Source: Methylotuvimicrobium sp018830325
GTDB taxonomy: Bacteria; Pseudomonadota; Gammaproteobacteria; Methylococcales; Methylomonadaceae
Assembly: GCF_044788715.1 (NCBI RefSeq)
Contig: NZ_CP173170.1
Span: 992,001-1,056,000, forward strand
Length of the DNA stretch: 64,000 nt
Direction: 5' to 3'
Below are positions 44,695 through 53,797 of the stretch, piece after piece. The stretch's first letter is position 1. Each line of letters opens with the position of its first letter. The position numbers and the translations under genes were made by a program. Below the pieces are notes generated by a model. It did not search any database. It saw nothing but the letters and a program-made list of their open reading frames with translations, and was not told where the DNA came from.

Positions 44695-44848
44695 TATACC
44701 CATCGTAGATCAAAATTCGGCACAGGGGTGTCCGTCAAAGGACGCCGTGAATACGTCCATGTAGACCCCTCGCCTAGCGTTAGGTGAGGGGTCGAACACC
44801 CCGGTGCCTCCTTGGGAACTGCCGAAATTTGAAGTGCGAAAGGTGTAT
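44695..44848. repeat. TATACC repeat, copy 6, between cheA and cheW
   Basis: A 154-bp copy: TATACCCATCGTAGATCAAA to GAAGTGCGAAAGGTGTAT. Its centre holds the hairpin GACCCCTCGCCTA/TAGGTGAGGGGTC instead of the 'ccagcatggagctgg' hairpin. The cheW Shine-Dalgarno AAAGGAG lies 10 bases beyond its end. Confidence 0.85.
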
Positions 44849-44869
44849 CATCAGTAAAGGAGCTGATTT

Positions 44870-45436
44870 ATGAGTAATTTAGTCGTCAAAGGAAAAAGCG
44901 GTCAGGAGTTAGCGGCGGGGTCGGCCGATCAATTTCAACAATATTTGACTTTTTTGGTCGGTAAAGACAATTTCGCGATCGGCATTCTGGACGTCAAGGA
45001 GATTATTGAAATCAGCAATATTACCCGCGTGCCAATGACGCCTGATTACATCAGAGGCGTGATCAATCTGCGAGGTAATGTCGTGCCGGTAATCGATTTA
45101 TCTGCGCGTTTGGATCGTCATCCGAGTGAAATTTCCAAACGCAGCTGTATTGTTTTGGTCGAGGTCGAAACGCATGGCGAAGCCCAAGTCATCGGCATGT
45201 TGGTCGATCAGGTCAATGAAATTCTCGATATTCCGCAAGCCAATATTCAGCCACCTCCCGATTTTGGCGCCGATATCAGAACCGAATTTATTCAGGCGAT
45301 GGGTCGGGTGGACGATAATTTTATTATCTTGCTGTCCATTAACCGAATTCTCTCGATCGACGAACTGTCGCAATTACAGCATGTTGTTAAGTCGCAAAAC
45401 AGCGCCTCGCAAACCGATACCTCGGAATTGGCATAA
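44870..45436 (+). CDS. cheW: Chemotaxis coupling protein CheW
   Basis: A 188-aa adaptor linking receptors to CheA. The CheW domain (about 25-165) has FLVGKDNFAIGILDVKEIIE, the MTPDYIRGVINLRGNVVPVI core and VGRVDDNFIILLSINRIL. It has a 20-residue N-terminal extension. AAAGGAG precedes the ATG. It is followed 24 bases later by a full-length MCP. Confidence 0.94.
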   Translation: MSNLVVKGKSGQELAAGSADQFQQYLTFLVGKDNFAIGILDVKEIIEISNITRVPMTPDYIRGVINLRGNVVPVIDLSARLDRHPSEISKRSCIVLVEVETHGEAQVIGMLVDQVNEILDIPQANIQPPPDFGADIRTEFIQAMGRVDDNFIILLSINRILSIDELSQLQHVVKSQNSASQTDTSELA

Positions 45437-45460
45437 TTTTCACGAATAGGGACTCATCTC

Positions 45461-47491
45461 ATGGCTATCAATGATCTAAAAGTAAAAACAAAAATATTAA
45501 GCGGTGCCATGTTGTTAGTGGCGATAACGGTCGTTTTCGGCATTTTGGCCCAGGTCTATATGGGGCGTGTTTCCGGCGCGTTGTTCGGCATTACCGACCA
45601 TGATGCCAAAGCGGTCGAATATGCGACCGGTGTCGAACGAATGGCTCTATTGACGATCATGGAAGAAAAAAATTATTTGTTGTTCGAGCGGGACGAGATT
45701 CATCAACGTGCCGAAGACAATGTGAAGCAATTGTTCGGCTATCTGGACAAAGTGGATGAAGTCGCCAAACAATTCGACAATAAGAGTTTATTGGAGCAAT
45801 CCCAAGTCGCTCGCCGAGATACGACCCGTTATGCCGAGGAATATCGAAGAGGGGTGGCGGCGCTGAAAAACAACCGGGATGCAGTTCGGCAGATGGTTGA
45901 TCGAGGTGAAATCGTCATTAATTCCGCTGCACAATTCATGGTCATGCAACGCAACGCCTATACCGATGCGATGGGACAAGGTGCCGATGCTCGAACCCTG
46001 GATCAATACGTGCAGCGCTATATCCTAACTACAAATATTCGGATAGTAGCTAACCAAATCATTCGCTTTGAAAAAGAAGAGGTGAATTATAAGGATCGAA
46101 AAGGCTGGAATCAAATGACTGTGTTGTTGCCGCAATTGATGCGCTTATATGACGATCTGCAGCAAATCACCACTGCGCAAGCAGAATTACGCTTGATCGA
46201 GGATGCCCGCCGCGCGACGACAGAGTATCGGCAAGCGGCGGAAAGTTGGATCAAAAATGACGACGAATTGAAGCAGATTCTGCAGCGCATGGAAGAACTA
46301 GGGAATACCGTGATACAACAAGCCCAGGATGCAGAAAGTGCGGGTGTTGCGCAACTAGCTGTGGCCCGCGACCAAGCCAATACTTTAGTCCAGGAAGCGA
46401 ATATGATCATCATTGGCACGATTATCATTGCGGTAATTTTAGGTGTGATGATTGCCTTGTTCCTTGCGTCGCTGATCACGAAACCGATTATTAAAGGGGT
46501 TATTTTTGCGCAATCGTTGGCGGAAGGCGATTTGACCACGACGCTCGATATCGACCAAAAAGATGAAATCGGAATCTTGGCGGATGCCCTGAAATCGATG
46601 AGTCGCCAATTCAAGGAGGTCGTGCAAGGGGTACGTTTGAATGCCGATGGTTTGGCTAGCGCCTCTCATGAGATTAGCGCGACCGCTCAAACCTTGAGCC
46701 AGTCGGCGATGGAACAGGCTTCTAGCGTCGAGCAAACGACGTCATCGGTCGAGCAGCTCAATGCATCGGTTCAGCAGAACGTCGAAAACGCCAAGGTGAC
46801 CAATGACATGGCAAATTCTTCGGCGCGCGATGCGGCATCCGGCGGTGAAGCGGTCAAGCGGACCGTTTCCGCTATGAAGGAGATAGCCAGCAAAATCGGT
46901 TTGATCGAGGATATTGCTTACAAGACCAACTTACTGTCGTTAAACGCGGCGATCGAAGCCGCGCGAGCCGGGGAGCACGGTAAAGGTTTTACTGTCGTTG
47001 CGGCCGAGGTGCGTAAACTAGCCGAGAACAGCCGCGTGACCGCACTCGAAATAAATGAGTTGGCGACCAAGAGTGTGAGTATCGCGGAAGAAGCCGGTAA
47101 ATCGCTTGAAGACGTCGTGCCGAATATTCAAAAAACGGCGGATTTGGTCGAGGAAATCACAGCATCATCGGAAGAACAAGCGCAAGGCATCAGCCAAATC
47201 AACGATGCGATGAGTCAGTTAGATCAAGCCACGCAACAAAACGCTTCGTCTTCGGAAGAATTGGCCGCGACGGCGGAGGAAATGAGCGGTCAAGCGGAAC
47301 AGTTACAGCAAGCCGTAGCGTTCTTCAAGGTCGATAATGTGGCGACGAATAGCGTTAATGTCAGAAAGGCCTCGATGCATAATAAACCTTCCGTATCTCG
47401 ACCTGTTGCAAAAGCTACTATATCTAACCCTCGGCCTTCGGGAGGAGTATCGAGCGCCGATCCCGATTTCAAGGATTTCGAAAAGTTTTAG
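45461..47491 (+). CDS. Methyl-accepting chemotaxis protein
   Basis: A 676-aa transmembrane receptor. A first helix (about 14-34), a long periplasmic helical domain (35 to about 310), a second helix (about 313-337), HAMP (about 338-390) and a signalling domain with the tip EDIAYKTNLLSLNAAIEAAR then AGEHGKGFTVVAAEVRKLA. The periplasmic part is helical-bimodular in appearance (EKNYLLFERDEIHQRAEDN); the ligand is unknown. There is no CheR/CheB docking pentapeptide at the C-terminus. Confidence 0.93.
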   Translation: MAINDLKVKTKILSGAMLLVAITVVFGILAQVYMGRVSGALFGITDHDAKAVEYATGVERMALLTIMEEKNYLLFERDEIHQRAEDNVKQLFGYLDKVDEVAKQFDNKSLLEQSQVARRDTTRYAEEYRRGVAALKNNRDAVRQMVDRGEIVINSAAQFMVMQRNAYTDAMGQGADARTLDQYVQRYILTTNIRIVANQIIRFEKEEVNYKDRKGWNQMTVLLPQLMRLYDDLQQITTAQAELRLIEDARRATTEYRQAAESWIKNDDELKQILQRMEELGNTVIQQAQDAESAGVAQLAVARDQANTLVQEANMIIIGTIIIAVILGVMIALFLASLITKPIIKGVIFAQSLAEGDLTTTLDIDQKDEIGILADALKSMSRQFKEVVQGVRLNADGLASASHEISATAQTLSQSAMEQASSVEQTTSSVEQLNASVQQNVENAKVTNDMANSSARDAASGGEAVKRTVSAMKEIASKIGLIEDIAYKTNLLSLNAAIEAARAGEHGKGFTVVAAEVRKLAENSRVTALEINELATKSVSIAEEAGKSLEDVVPNIQKTADLVEEITASSEEQAQGISQINDAMSQLDQATQQNASSSEELAATAEEMSGQAEQLQQAVAFFKVDNVATNSVNVRKASMHNKPSVSRPVAKATISNPRPSGGVSSADPDFKDFEKF

Positions 47492-47575
47492 CTTGTTTGT
47501 TACCATGAAGATCATGAAGGAAAGAGTATTGAGCGCTTTATGAACCGTTCAGATATCACGGATGAACTTATTAAA
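47492..47575. other. Short gap after the MCP gene
   Basis: ATGAAGATCATGAAGGAAAG near 47502 repeats a short intergenic word also seen at 26085 and 32640. No terminator is clear. Confidence 0.3.
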
Positions 47576-47735
47576 TATACTCATCGTAGATGAAAATTCG
47601 GCCTCGGGGTGCCCGTCAAAGGACGCCGTAAATACGTCCATGTAGGCTCTATGCCAGCTCCATGCTGGCAAAGCCTTTACCGAGCACCCCGAGGCCTCCT
47701 CCGGCACTGCCGAAATTTGAAGTGTGAAAGGTATA
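47576..47735. repeat. TATACC repeat, copy 7
   Basis: A 160-bp copy: TATACTCATCGTAGATGAAA to GAAGTGTGAAAGGTATA, with the central CCAGCTCCATGCTGG hairpin. A spurious open frame across it is nearly the same as the one across copy 5, since both come from the repeat itself. Confidence 0.9.
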
Positions 47736-47803
47736 AATTCAATGTAGTCACACAGCGTTTTCAAAACCAGTTAATGACTAAAAAATATCAAAACGATGGC
47801 GGG

Positions 47804-47834
47804 ACTGGAGTGCAGGCTTCGCCTGCACTCCAGT
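47804..47834. repeat. Perfect 14-bp stem hairpin
   Basis: ACTGGAGTGCAGGC-ttc-GCCTGCACTCCAGT. No T-run follows directly, so it is likely a palindromic repeat unit more than a true terminator. Confidence 0.8.
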
Positions 47835-47856
47835 GGTGTAATTATTTACACCCCCT

Positions 47857-48123
47857 ATCGTTCCCACGCTCCGGCGCTCATCGTTATACATAAATTGTAG
47901 GGTACGCTGCGCGTACCAAAGCCGCGCCCTGACGGCTCGGTTGGCACATGAACATTGCGGGGTTACCATGGTACGCACAGCGTACCCTACGCGGATCGCT
48001 CAGCGCTAGGTGATCCGCGAGTGTTAAGTGACAGTAAATGGTATCGAGGTCTCATTGGCTAAGATTGCAAAAGGGTAATTTTTGACTTATGTATAACGAT
48101 GAGCGCAGAGCGTGGGAACGATA
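47857..48123. repeat. Large element with long terminal inverted repeats, copy 1
   Basis: Left end TATCGTTCCCACGCTCCGGC then GCTCATCGTTATACATAA; right end (48087-48123) its inverted copy with few mismatches. Inner inverted pair GTAGGGTACGCTGCGCGTAC at about 47897 and its partner at about 47970-47990. The related copy at 55199-55560 extends the ends to include a GGCAATTAT/ATAATTGCC block; here the right side continues to about 48147. No coding potential. Confidence 0.75.
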
Positions 48124-48147
48124 ATTGCCGGAGGACTGAATAGTTAC

Positions 48148-48406
48148 CCAGTGGTAATATTGATGACACAGGCTGTTAATGGTTGGTCACTCAATTAAAT
48201 TAAAAACATTGTATCTTCAAGTTCTTCATGCTCTTCATGGTAAAAAATAAGTGACATTTTTTGGAATCAGCACCCGTTTATATAGCTTTTGTTCACCCGA
48301 GAGTTTAGCGGGGAAATTTGGGTAATCTTTTGAAATACTTTATGAGCTTTATGGTTAAACTGCCGAATTTAGGCTCATGCTTTTTGGGTGAATATCGTTT
48401 TAAAGC
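48148..48406. other. Gap before the FemAB-like gene end
   Basis: No gene. TTCATGCTCTTCATGGTAAA (48226-48245) and GGTTAAACTGCCGAATTTAG (48353-48372) are fragments of the inverted-repeat family found at 32667 and 35838. The remainder shows nothing. Confidence 0.5.
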
Positions 48407-49540
48407 TTAGGTTTGCTGCTTAAACGGCAGATGCTTTTCGGCCTGCAAGCGGTATTTTTGGATTTCAGCGGTTTCCCATTCAAGAAAATCGTCGATGGCA
48501 GAGGCAAAGCGCCGGTCTTTGATCCAGTGTGCCGAATAGGTGTAAACCGGCTCGAAACCGCGGGCGATTTTATGCTCGCCTTGCGCGCCGGAATCGAAGC
48601 GTTTTAGATTATTAGCCAGGCAATAGTCCAGTCCTTGATAGTAGCAAGCTTCAAAATGCAAACTATGATAATCCTCATTACATCCCCAATAGCGTCCGTA
48701 AAGCGTATCGTTTCCGATAAAACTGAGCGCTGCGCCTATGTAGTCGCCGTCTTTTACGGCAACGATCAATAGTAAATTTTGCGGCATCGTTTCGGCGATT
48801 TCCAGAAAAAATCCGATGTTCAGATAAGGCTGCATGCCTCGCTTGAAATAAGTCATTTGATAGAAGCGATAAAAAGCCTCCCAGTCCTGCTCCGATATAT
48901 CTTTTCCGGAAATTTGCAGAAATTGAACGGATTGTTCCGCAATGCGCCGGCGTTCGCGTTTGACTTGTTTGCGCTTGCTCGCCGAAAAGCCATCGAGATA
49001 GTCGTTAAAATCCCTGTATCCTTGATTAAACCATTGGAATTGAATGCCGGTCCTAAGACTCAAACCTTCGGACACAAGTTGTTCGGCCGTGGGAAAATCG
49101 GGAAACAGACAATGCCAGGAAGAAACGCCGGTATCGGCGATTGTTTCTTTTATGTAAGAAGCAATGAATGAGACGATGCGCCGTTGGTCCGCGCCGGTTT
49201 TGATCGCGATACGCGTTCCTTGGCAAGGCGTGAATGGGATAGCGGTTAGCCACTTCGGATAATAAGCCAAGTGGTGGTTATGATAGGCTTCGGCCCACTG
49301 ATAGTCGAAGACGTACTCTCCTCGCGAATGAAATTTAAGGTACAAAGGCATTAATGCGACCGGCTCGTTTTGTTCGTAAATCAACAAATGCCGGGGCTGC
49401 CAGCCGGTTTCGGTGCTAGCCGAACGGCATTCCAAAGCCGATAAAAATTCATGGCGCAAAAAAGGGTAGTTTGGGCCAGCTAAACTATTCCATTGGTCTC
49501 GGTCGATTTGAGTAAGGCTGTCGAGCTGAATCGCTTTCAT
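48407..49540 (-). CDS. FemAB-like acyltransferase (COG3146, GNAT superfamily)
   Basis: A 377-aa protein of the family often labelled 'peptidogalycan biosynthesis protein' or DUF482, with a GNAT-like fold. Family marks: FDYQWAEAYHNHHLAYYPKW near 95-115, YLDGFSASKRKQVKRERRRI near 180-200, and RFDSGAQGEHKIARGFEPVY near 325-345. Substrate is not established; aminoacyl or acyl transfer is likely. The ATG at 49540 fits the family N-terminus. Confidence 0.85.
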   Translation of the reverse strand: MKAIQLDSLTQIDRDQWNSLAGPNYPFLRHEFLSALECRSASTETGWQPRHLLIYEQNEPVALMPLYLKFHSRGEYVFDYQWAEAYHNHHLAYYPKWLTAIPFTPCQGTRIAIKTGADQRRIVSFIASYIKETIADTGVSSWHCLFPDFPTAEQLVSEGLSLRTGIQFQWFNQGYRDFNDYLDGFSASKRKQVKRERRRIAEQSVQFLQISGKDISEQDWEAFYRFYQMTYFKRGMQPYLNIGFFLEIAETMPQNLLLIVAVKDGDYIGAALSFIGNDTLYGRYWGCNEDYHSLHFEACYYQGLDYCLANNLKRFDSGAQGEHKIARGFEPVYTYSAHWIKDRRFASAIDDFLEWETAEIQKYRLQAEKHLPFKQQT

Positions 49541-49646
49541 GAGGCAAAAAATAGCATGAAGTATGTCGAATAGTGGAGTTCATTTGTCATTCAGCCATTC
49601 CGATGCATGATTAACTCACCATTTAGGCGATAGGGAAAGGTGCGAT

Positions 49647-50255
49647 ATGAACTTTATTAAAAGATTATTTATTTTGTCGGTTTTGTTGAGTGTTTCGGCT
49701 TGCGCGCGACAAGGTTTTTATCGGCAGTATGACGGGCCGGTGGTTGTCGAAACAGGACGGTCTGTCAGTTATGTTGTCGAGCGTCCTTATCCGGTTTATG
49801 TACAACCAAGAAGGACGGTCGTCAAGACGATCGATTATCGACCGGCACACAATTCGGGAAAATATGTTCCAAGTCACAGGTCGGCTCCTAAAGCGTATCA
49901 AAAACCGCAGATAAGGTCTCGACAGGCTGTTCGTGTGCGCACTGCCGAGCCTCGCGCTGCCCGCCCGGCTTATAAAGCAGGAAATAGCTCAAGGCCGGAA
50001 AGAGTGGTTAACTATAAACCAAAAACCGAATCAACGAGACGGGCATCTTACGATCGACCGGAACCCCGGCGTTCGCGTCAAGCTTCCCGATCAGAACAAG
50101 TTTCCGGTGAGCGAGGCAAAAGAAGAAAAGCCGATAGAGATTTCAATAGCCGAGACGAGCGTTCGAAAGACAGTCAAAGATCACGCGACTATACTGAAAT
50201 GCGGCAGCGGGAGCCGGAACGAAATACCGGTGCGAATGACCGGGCTCGGCGATAG
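49647..50255 (+). CDS. Arg-rich lipoprotein of unknown function
   Basis: A 202-aa protein with a lipoprotein signal (LFILSVLLSVSAC, lipobox Cys19). After about residue 55 it becomes a long disordered tail dominated by Arg, Ser, Lys, Glu and Pro (RPEPRRSRQASRSEQ, RDERSKDSQRSRDY). The early part has YVVERPYPVYVQPRRTVVKT. I do not recognise the family. The charge pattern suggests binding to an anionic surface such as LPS, DNA or polyphosphate. A GGGAAAGG lies upstream of the ATG. Confidence 0.7.
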   Translation: MNFIKRLFILSVLLSVSACARQGFYRQYDGPVVVETGRSVSYVVERPYPVYVQPRRTVVKTIDYRPAHNSGKYVPSHRSAPKAYQKPQIRSRQAVRVRTAEPRAARPAYKAGNSSRPERVVNYKPKTESTRRASYDRPEPRRSRQASRSEQVSGERGKRRKADRDFNSRDERSKDSQRSRDYTEMRQREPERNTGANDRARR

Positions 50256-50506
50256 CGACCTGTTGGGCCATTCTCAGAATAACTAGACAACAGCGGATTT
50301 CGTTAGTCAAACCGAATTATCTGATTATTCTACCCAATCAGGATGCATCATTAAGGGGGCAGTACTTGAGTCATTGCCATAAAAGCCGAAAACATGACCG
50401 CGCAAATTATAATATACCCTTAGATCAAAACTCGGCACAGGGGGCTCGTCAATGGCCCAGCACCCCGAGGCCGAATTTTCATCTACAATGAATGAGTATA
50501 CTATCG
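50256..50506. repeat. Gap with a short TATACC repeat (50414-50500)
   Basis: An 87-bp short form, with ATAGATCAAAACTCGGCA-like left end and GCCGAATTTTCATCTACAAT right end: both ends are of the 'GATCAAAATTCGGC' type, so it is a near-symmetrical hairpin and not a left/right pair. The rest of the gap is unremarkable. Confidence 0.6.
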
Positions 50507-51568
50507 CTAAGAAGACTTTTTTAAATGCCGTTTACGGTAGCGGTTGACGCGATATTTTTCATGGAAATAGCGAACAGAGCTGAGCAGCGATTGTTTATTG
50601 ATCGCTTTACGGGAGCGGATCATGCTGTCATGCGGTAATGACTTCAACGGTACATGATGCCGTTCGATGTGCTGGCTGAGAACAGAAAATAAATTATAGT
50701 CTTCCAAAACCCGGCGACGGGCTTCAATAATGTAGGGTAATCGTTTTTCGTATTCGTTGTTTTCGATGGCGTTCTTAATGATGCGGTAGGATTTTTCTAC
50801 ATCGAAAATATCGATATAAAAGAAACTTTCCTTTGGAAAATAATCCTCGACATTAGTACAGCCGTAGTAAAAGGGGAGCGTAAAGCCTAAAAACGCATCG
50901 GCCAGTTTTTCGGTCCAGTGATGGTCTCCGACGAAATTTTCAATCGCGATATGATAGCGGTAAGCATCTAGCGCAACGGCTTTATCATCCATATCGCGAA
51001 CACCGTGACCGAATATCTCCAGTTCCGGGAGCCGCTCTTTGAGCGCCTGAGTGAATCGATAGCGTTGGTTATGCAGCGTATGTTTTTGCTGTTTGCTGGA
51101 GCAGACCGTTGAAATGGTCTGGCTTTTGTCAGGCTGCATGGACAAGAGCCGGTCATAAGGTATTTCGCTGTTTTTGCCTATTCCGTAGAACCAAATCAAC
51201 GCCGGTTGCGAATATATTCTATTGCGATGCGGTAAAGCGAATTCCTCCTGGCTCGTCAAAACATAATTGAATTGGGATGTATAAGGACTTCCATATACTT
51301 TAATTGTGGAAGGCTCGGTTGTAATTAGTAGCGTGTGTTGTTTAGGACAATGCAGCTTTTTAACGCACGAAGAAAATCGTTCTCCGCCGACTTTAGGCAA
51401 GTCGTCATAAACGACAAGCCAATCATAATCTTGCAAATCAGGGTCGAAATTAAACTGGCAACGTCCCCAAAAAAATGAGTTCCCAGGTAATTGCCTGGTA
51501 AACATGCGGTGTTCTGCCTTGGTTAAAAATTTAACGACAATGGGGGATTGCGGGATAGATGGTTTCAT
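50507..51568 (-). CDS. GT10-family glycosyltransferase (fucosyltransferase-like)
   Basis: A 353-aa cytoplasmic glycosyltransferase with the C-terminal GT10 signature: YRYHIAIENFVGDHHWTEKL then ADAFLGFTLPFYYG and CTNVEDYFPKESFFYIDI. In GT10 enzymes this region binds GDP-fucose. The N-terminal half carries the acceptor-binding domain and is not conserved. It probably decorates LPS or another surface glycan. Neighbours (FemAB-like, ELM1-like, GT4) are also envelope-related. Confidence 0.83.
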   Translation of the reverse strand: MKPSIPQSPIVVKFLTKAEHRMFTRQLPGNSFFWGRCQFNFDPDLQDYDWLVVYDDLPKVGGERFSSCVKKLHCPKQHTLLITTEPSTIKVYGSPYTSQFNYVLTSQEEFALPHRNRIYSQPALIWFYGIGKNSEIPYDRLLSMQPDKSQTISTVCSSKQQKHTLHNQRYRFTQALKERLPELEIFGHGVRDMDDKAVALDAYRYHIAIENFVGDHHWTEKLADAFLGFTLPFYYGCTNVEDYFPKESFFYIDIFDVEKSYRIIKNAIENNEYEKRLPYIIEARRRVLEDYNLFSVLSQHIERHHVPLKSLPHDSMIRSRKAINKQSLLSSVRYFHEKYRVNRYRKRHLKKSS

Positions 51569-51767
51569 GATCGTTAGATTTTATTGAATTGAAAGGTTGG
51601 CTTTTAAAAAATGGCATTGAATAGAGGGCATGTAGGGATATTACTCTATAAATTATGGAATTAAAAAATCATCAATTATACTTATTCTCCACGAAATTCG
51701 AACCTTTTGCCTTATAAAGATAATTAATCTCAATAGGTTTAATTTAGAACGATCAGGAATAACGAAT

Positions 51768-52748
51768 TTGAACAAAAAGGTTAAAACTTGTTGGGTATTG
51801 ACGCTGGGAATACCCGGAATGGACAATCAATCGCTCGGCTTGGCCCAAGCATTAGGTTTGGAAATCGAACAAAAGCGGATTTGCTTGACTTGGCCATTGC
51901 AGCATCTGCCGTCGCGTTTTTGTTTTTCGCCATTGCGTTTTTTAGGGGCGGGTAGTTCGGACTTCAGTCCGCCCTGGCCCGATGTCGTGATCGGCACCGG
52001 TCGACGTACGGTGGCCGTGGCTCTAGCAATAAAAAAAGCCAGTGGCGGCAAAACCTTAAATATTCGAATACAAGATCCTTACTATGCCTACGATAAGTTT
52101 GATGTCATTGTTGCGCCGAGACATGATGGCTTGTCGGGATCCAATATCGTGAACAGCATCGGCGGACTCCATACGATTACACCGACTCGTCTCAAACATG
52201 CCGCCGAGCATTTTGCGTCGCAATTTGCCGACCTACCGCGGCCTTTACTTGCCGTAATGGTGGGGGGATCCAATAAATGCTATCGAATTACGGAGCAAAT
52301 TGGTAGACAGCTCGGTGCGAGGCTAGCGGCATTGTCAAAAGAAACCGGAGCGGGCATTTTATTGACGACTTCCCGGCGCACCGGCGCCGACGTCGAAGCC
52401 GTGTTGCGTGAAGAGCTGAGCGATACGCCTTCGTTTATTTGGGACGGTTCTGGGGAAAATCCGTATTTGGGCTTTCTAAGCTTGGCGGATGCGATTTTGG
52501 TGACCGCCGATTCGGTCAATATGGTTTCCGAAGCGTGTACGACCGGAAAACCGGTTTATATCATAGGACTTGAGGGCGGCTCGGATAAATTCAATCGATT
52601 TCATCAAATCATGGAATCGGAAGGCTATACCCGGTCTTTTAGAGGAAAGCTGGAAAACTGGACTTACACGCCGCTCGACGATGTCGGCAATGCAGCGAGG
52701 GAAATCGGTCGGCGGTTGAACATGAAAGCCAACTCAAAAATTGACTAA
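51768..52748 (+). CDS. ELM1/DUF1022-family protein (possible glycosyltransferase fold)
   Basis: A 326-aa member of the mitochondrial-fission-ELM1 family found widely in proteobacteria. The family marks are WVLTLGIPGMDNQSLGLAQA, PDVVIGTGRRTVAVALAIKK, the Gly-rich VGGSNKCYRIT and the C-terminal ADAILVTADSVNMVSEACTT then GKPVYI, which resembles the nucleotide-sugar site of GT-B enzymes. A lipid or LPS glycan role is likely. The start is TTG 51768, with AGGA nine bases upstream; no ATG is in frame nearby. Confidence 0.82.
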   Translation: MNKKVKTCWVLTLGIPGMDNQSLGLAQALGLEIEQKRICLTWPLQHLPSRFCFSPLRFLGAGSSDFSPPWPDVVIGTGRRTVAVALAIKKASGGKTLNIRIQDPYYAYDKFDVIVAPRHDGLSGSNIVNSIGGLHTITPTRLKHAAEHFASQFADLPRPLLAVMVGGSNKCYRITEQIGRQLGARLAALSKETGAGILLTTSRRTGADVEAVLREELSDTPSFIWDGSGENPYLGFLSLADAILVTADSVNMVSEACTTGKPVYIIGLEGGSDKFNRFHQIMESEGYTRSFRGKLENWTYTPLDDVGNAAREIGRRLNMKANSKID

Positions 52749-52762
52749 CCTTAATCTAAAAA

Positions 52763-52872
52763 GATCATTTGAGACTTCACCAAGCCGGTGAAAGTGTTGT
52801 AGACCCTTCATGCTTCGACTCAGCTCAGCACGAACGGTCTACAACACATGCCAACTGCTCTTTCTAGGTTTA
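52763..52872. repeat. 110-bp dispersed repeat, copy 2
   Basis: Nearly the same as 41979-42088, from GATCATTTGAGACTTCACCA to CTTTCTAGGTTTA, with changes in the hairpin loop (cagctcagcacgaacgg). It lies after the ELM1-like gene; the rest of the gap to 53125 shows no gene. Confidence 0.85.
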
Positions 52873-53125
52873 ATGAAGATATATGGGGTGTATCTAGCGA
52901 GGATGTCGTTAGAAGGCAGCTGCCGTTAAGACCCGTAGATGGGGTCATCCAGCCCTTATGTTCTAAATGTTTTAGTTGCCGGAACGAATTGCGATTATTT
53001 GGGGCTGGATTCCTCGACAGGCATACTTCTCACCCTAAATCCGACAGTAAATGCTCTAACTGGGTATTACTGTCAAGTTAATGTTATTTTTCATGACTCT
53101 AGTCTTTTTTGATTGAGTGCTTGCT

Positions 53126-53797
53126 TTAAGTTTCGCGAGAGTTCCGTCGCGTAAAACAGAGCAAACCGATCAGCCCGCTCACAAAAAGCCAGCTTGCTGC
53201 GGGAATGGGTACGGGGTGAACGATAATATTCGAAGATTGATAACTATAAGCAATTTCGTTAATGCCTATGCTATATCCATCCGGCCCGAATAAAATAAGA
53301 AATCCGACAGACGATACGGCATTGACAAAAATGTCCAACCCATCGTTTCCAGTAACTAGCGGTGTTCCGGCCAAAATGTTGGTATCGGTTTCTAAATCGA
53401 ACACGCTAAATTCAACATTGCCTTCGCCGCTCCCGTAAAATCCAAGAAAAAAACTCTCCAGCATTAGGGTAGTGTTCTCTTCGGTTACCGAAAGTTTCAA
53501 AGCACAGTTTTCACCGTGCCAACAAAACGCGGCGCCTTTTCCGGAATAGCCATCATTAAAAACGATAAGCTCTCTAAACCAATCATTGTATGGATCCCAG
53601 TCTAATGATACAGGCCCATTGCTGCCGAAACCCGGTGCCTCTTTCTCAATAATCGTCCAATCGGCAAGTCCCATATCTTCAACTTTTACGATGGTGGATG
53701 TCGCGTTAGCAACATTGATAGGGATCAAAAAAATCAGCAATACCAGGCTTTTCCACAGATTGGAAAATGAGTTACTTAAGAATATTGAAAATTTCAT
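53126..53797 (-). CDS. Exported protein with VPLPA-like C-terminal sorting tail
   Basis: A 223-aa secreted protein. A signal peptide (cleavage near INVANA-TS, about residue 32) and a C-terminal tail made of VPIPAASWLFVSG, a hydrophobic helix and CFTRRNSRET fit the PEP-CTERM/VPLPA type of sorting signal, which is processed by exosortase-like systems. The middle, rich in Asp, Gly, Ser and Asn, resembles other extracellular matrix proteins of this type. No exosortase gene is in the window. Confidence 0.83.
   Translation of the reverse strand: MKFSIFLSNSFSNLWKSLVLLIFLIPINVANATSTIVKVEDMGLADWTIIEKEAPGFGSNGPVSLDWDPYNDWFRELIVFNDGYSGKGAAFCWHGENCALKLSVTEENTTLMLESFFLGFYGSGEGNVEFSVFDLETDTNILAGTPLVTGNDGLDIFVNAVSSVGFLILFGPDGYSIGINEIAYSYQSSNIIVHPVPIPAASWLFVSGLIGLLCFTRRNSRET

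Noticed and set aside
47609..47893. Open frame reading PVKGRRKYVHVGSMPAPCWQ, with a near twin on the minus strand at 27884-28135
   Set aside because: Both lie across copies of the TATACC repeat; the similarity is that of the repeat DNA, and the frame has no proper start signal or family.
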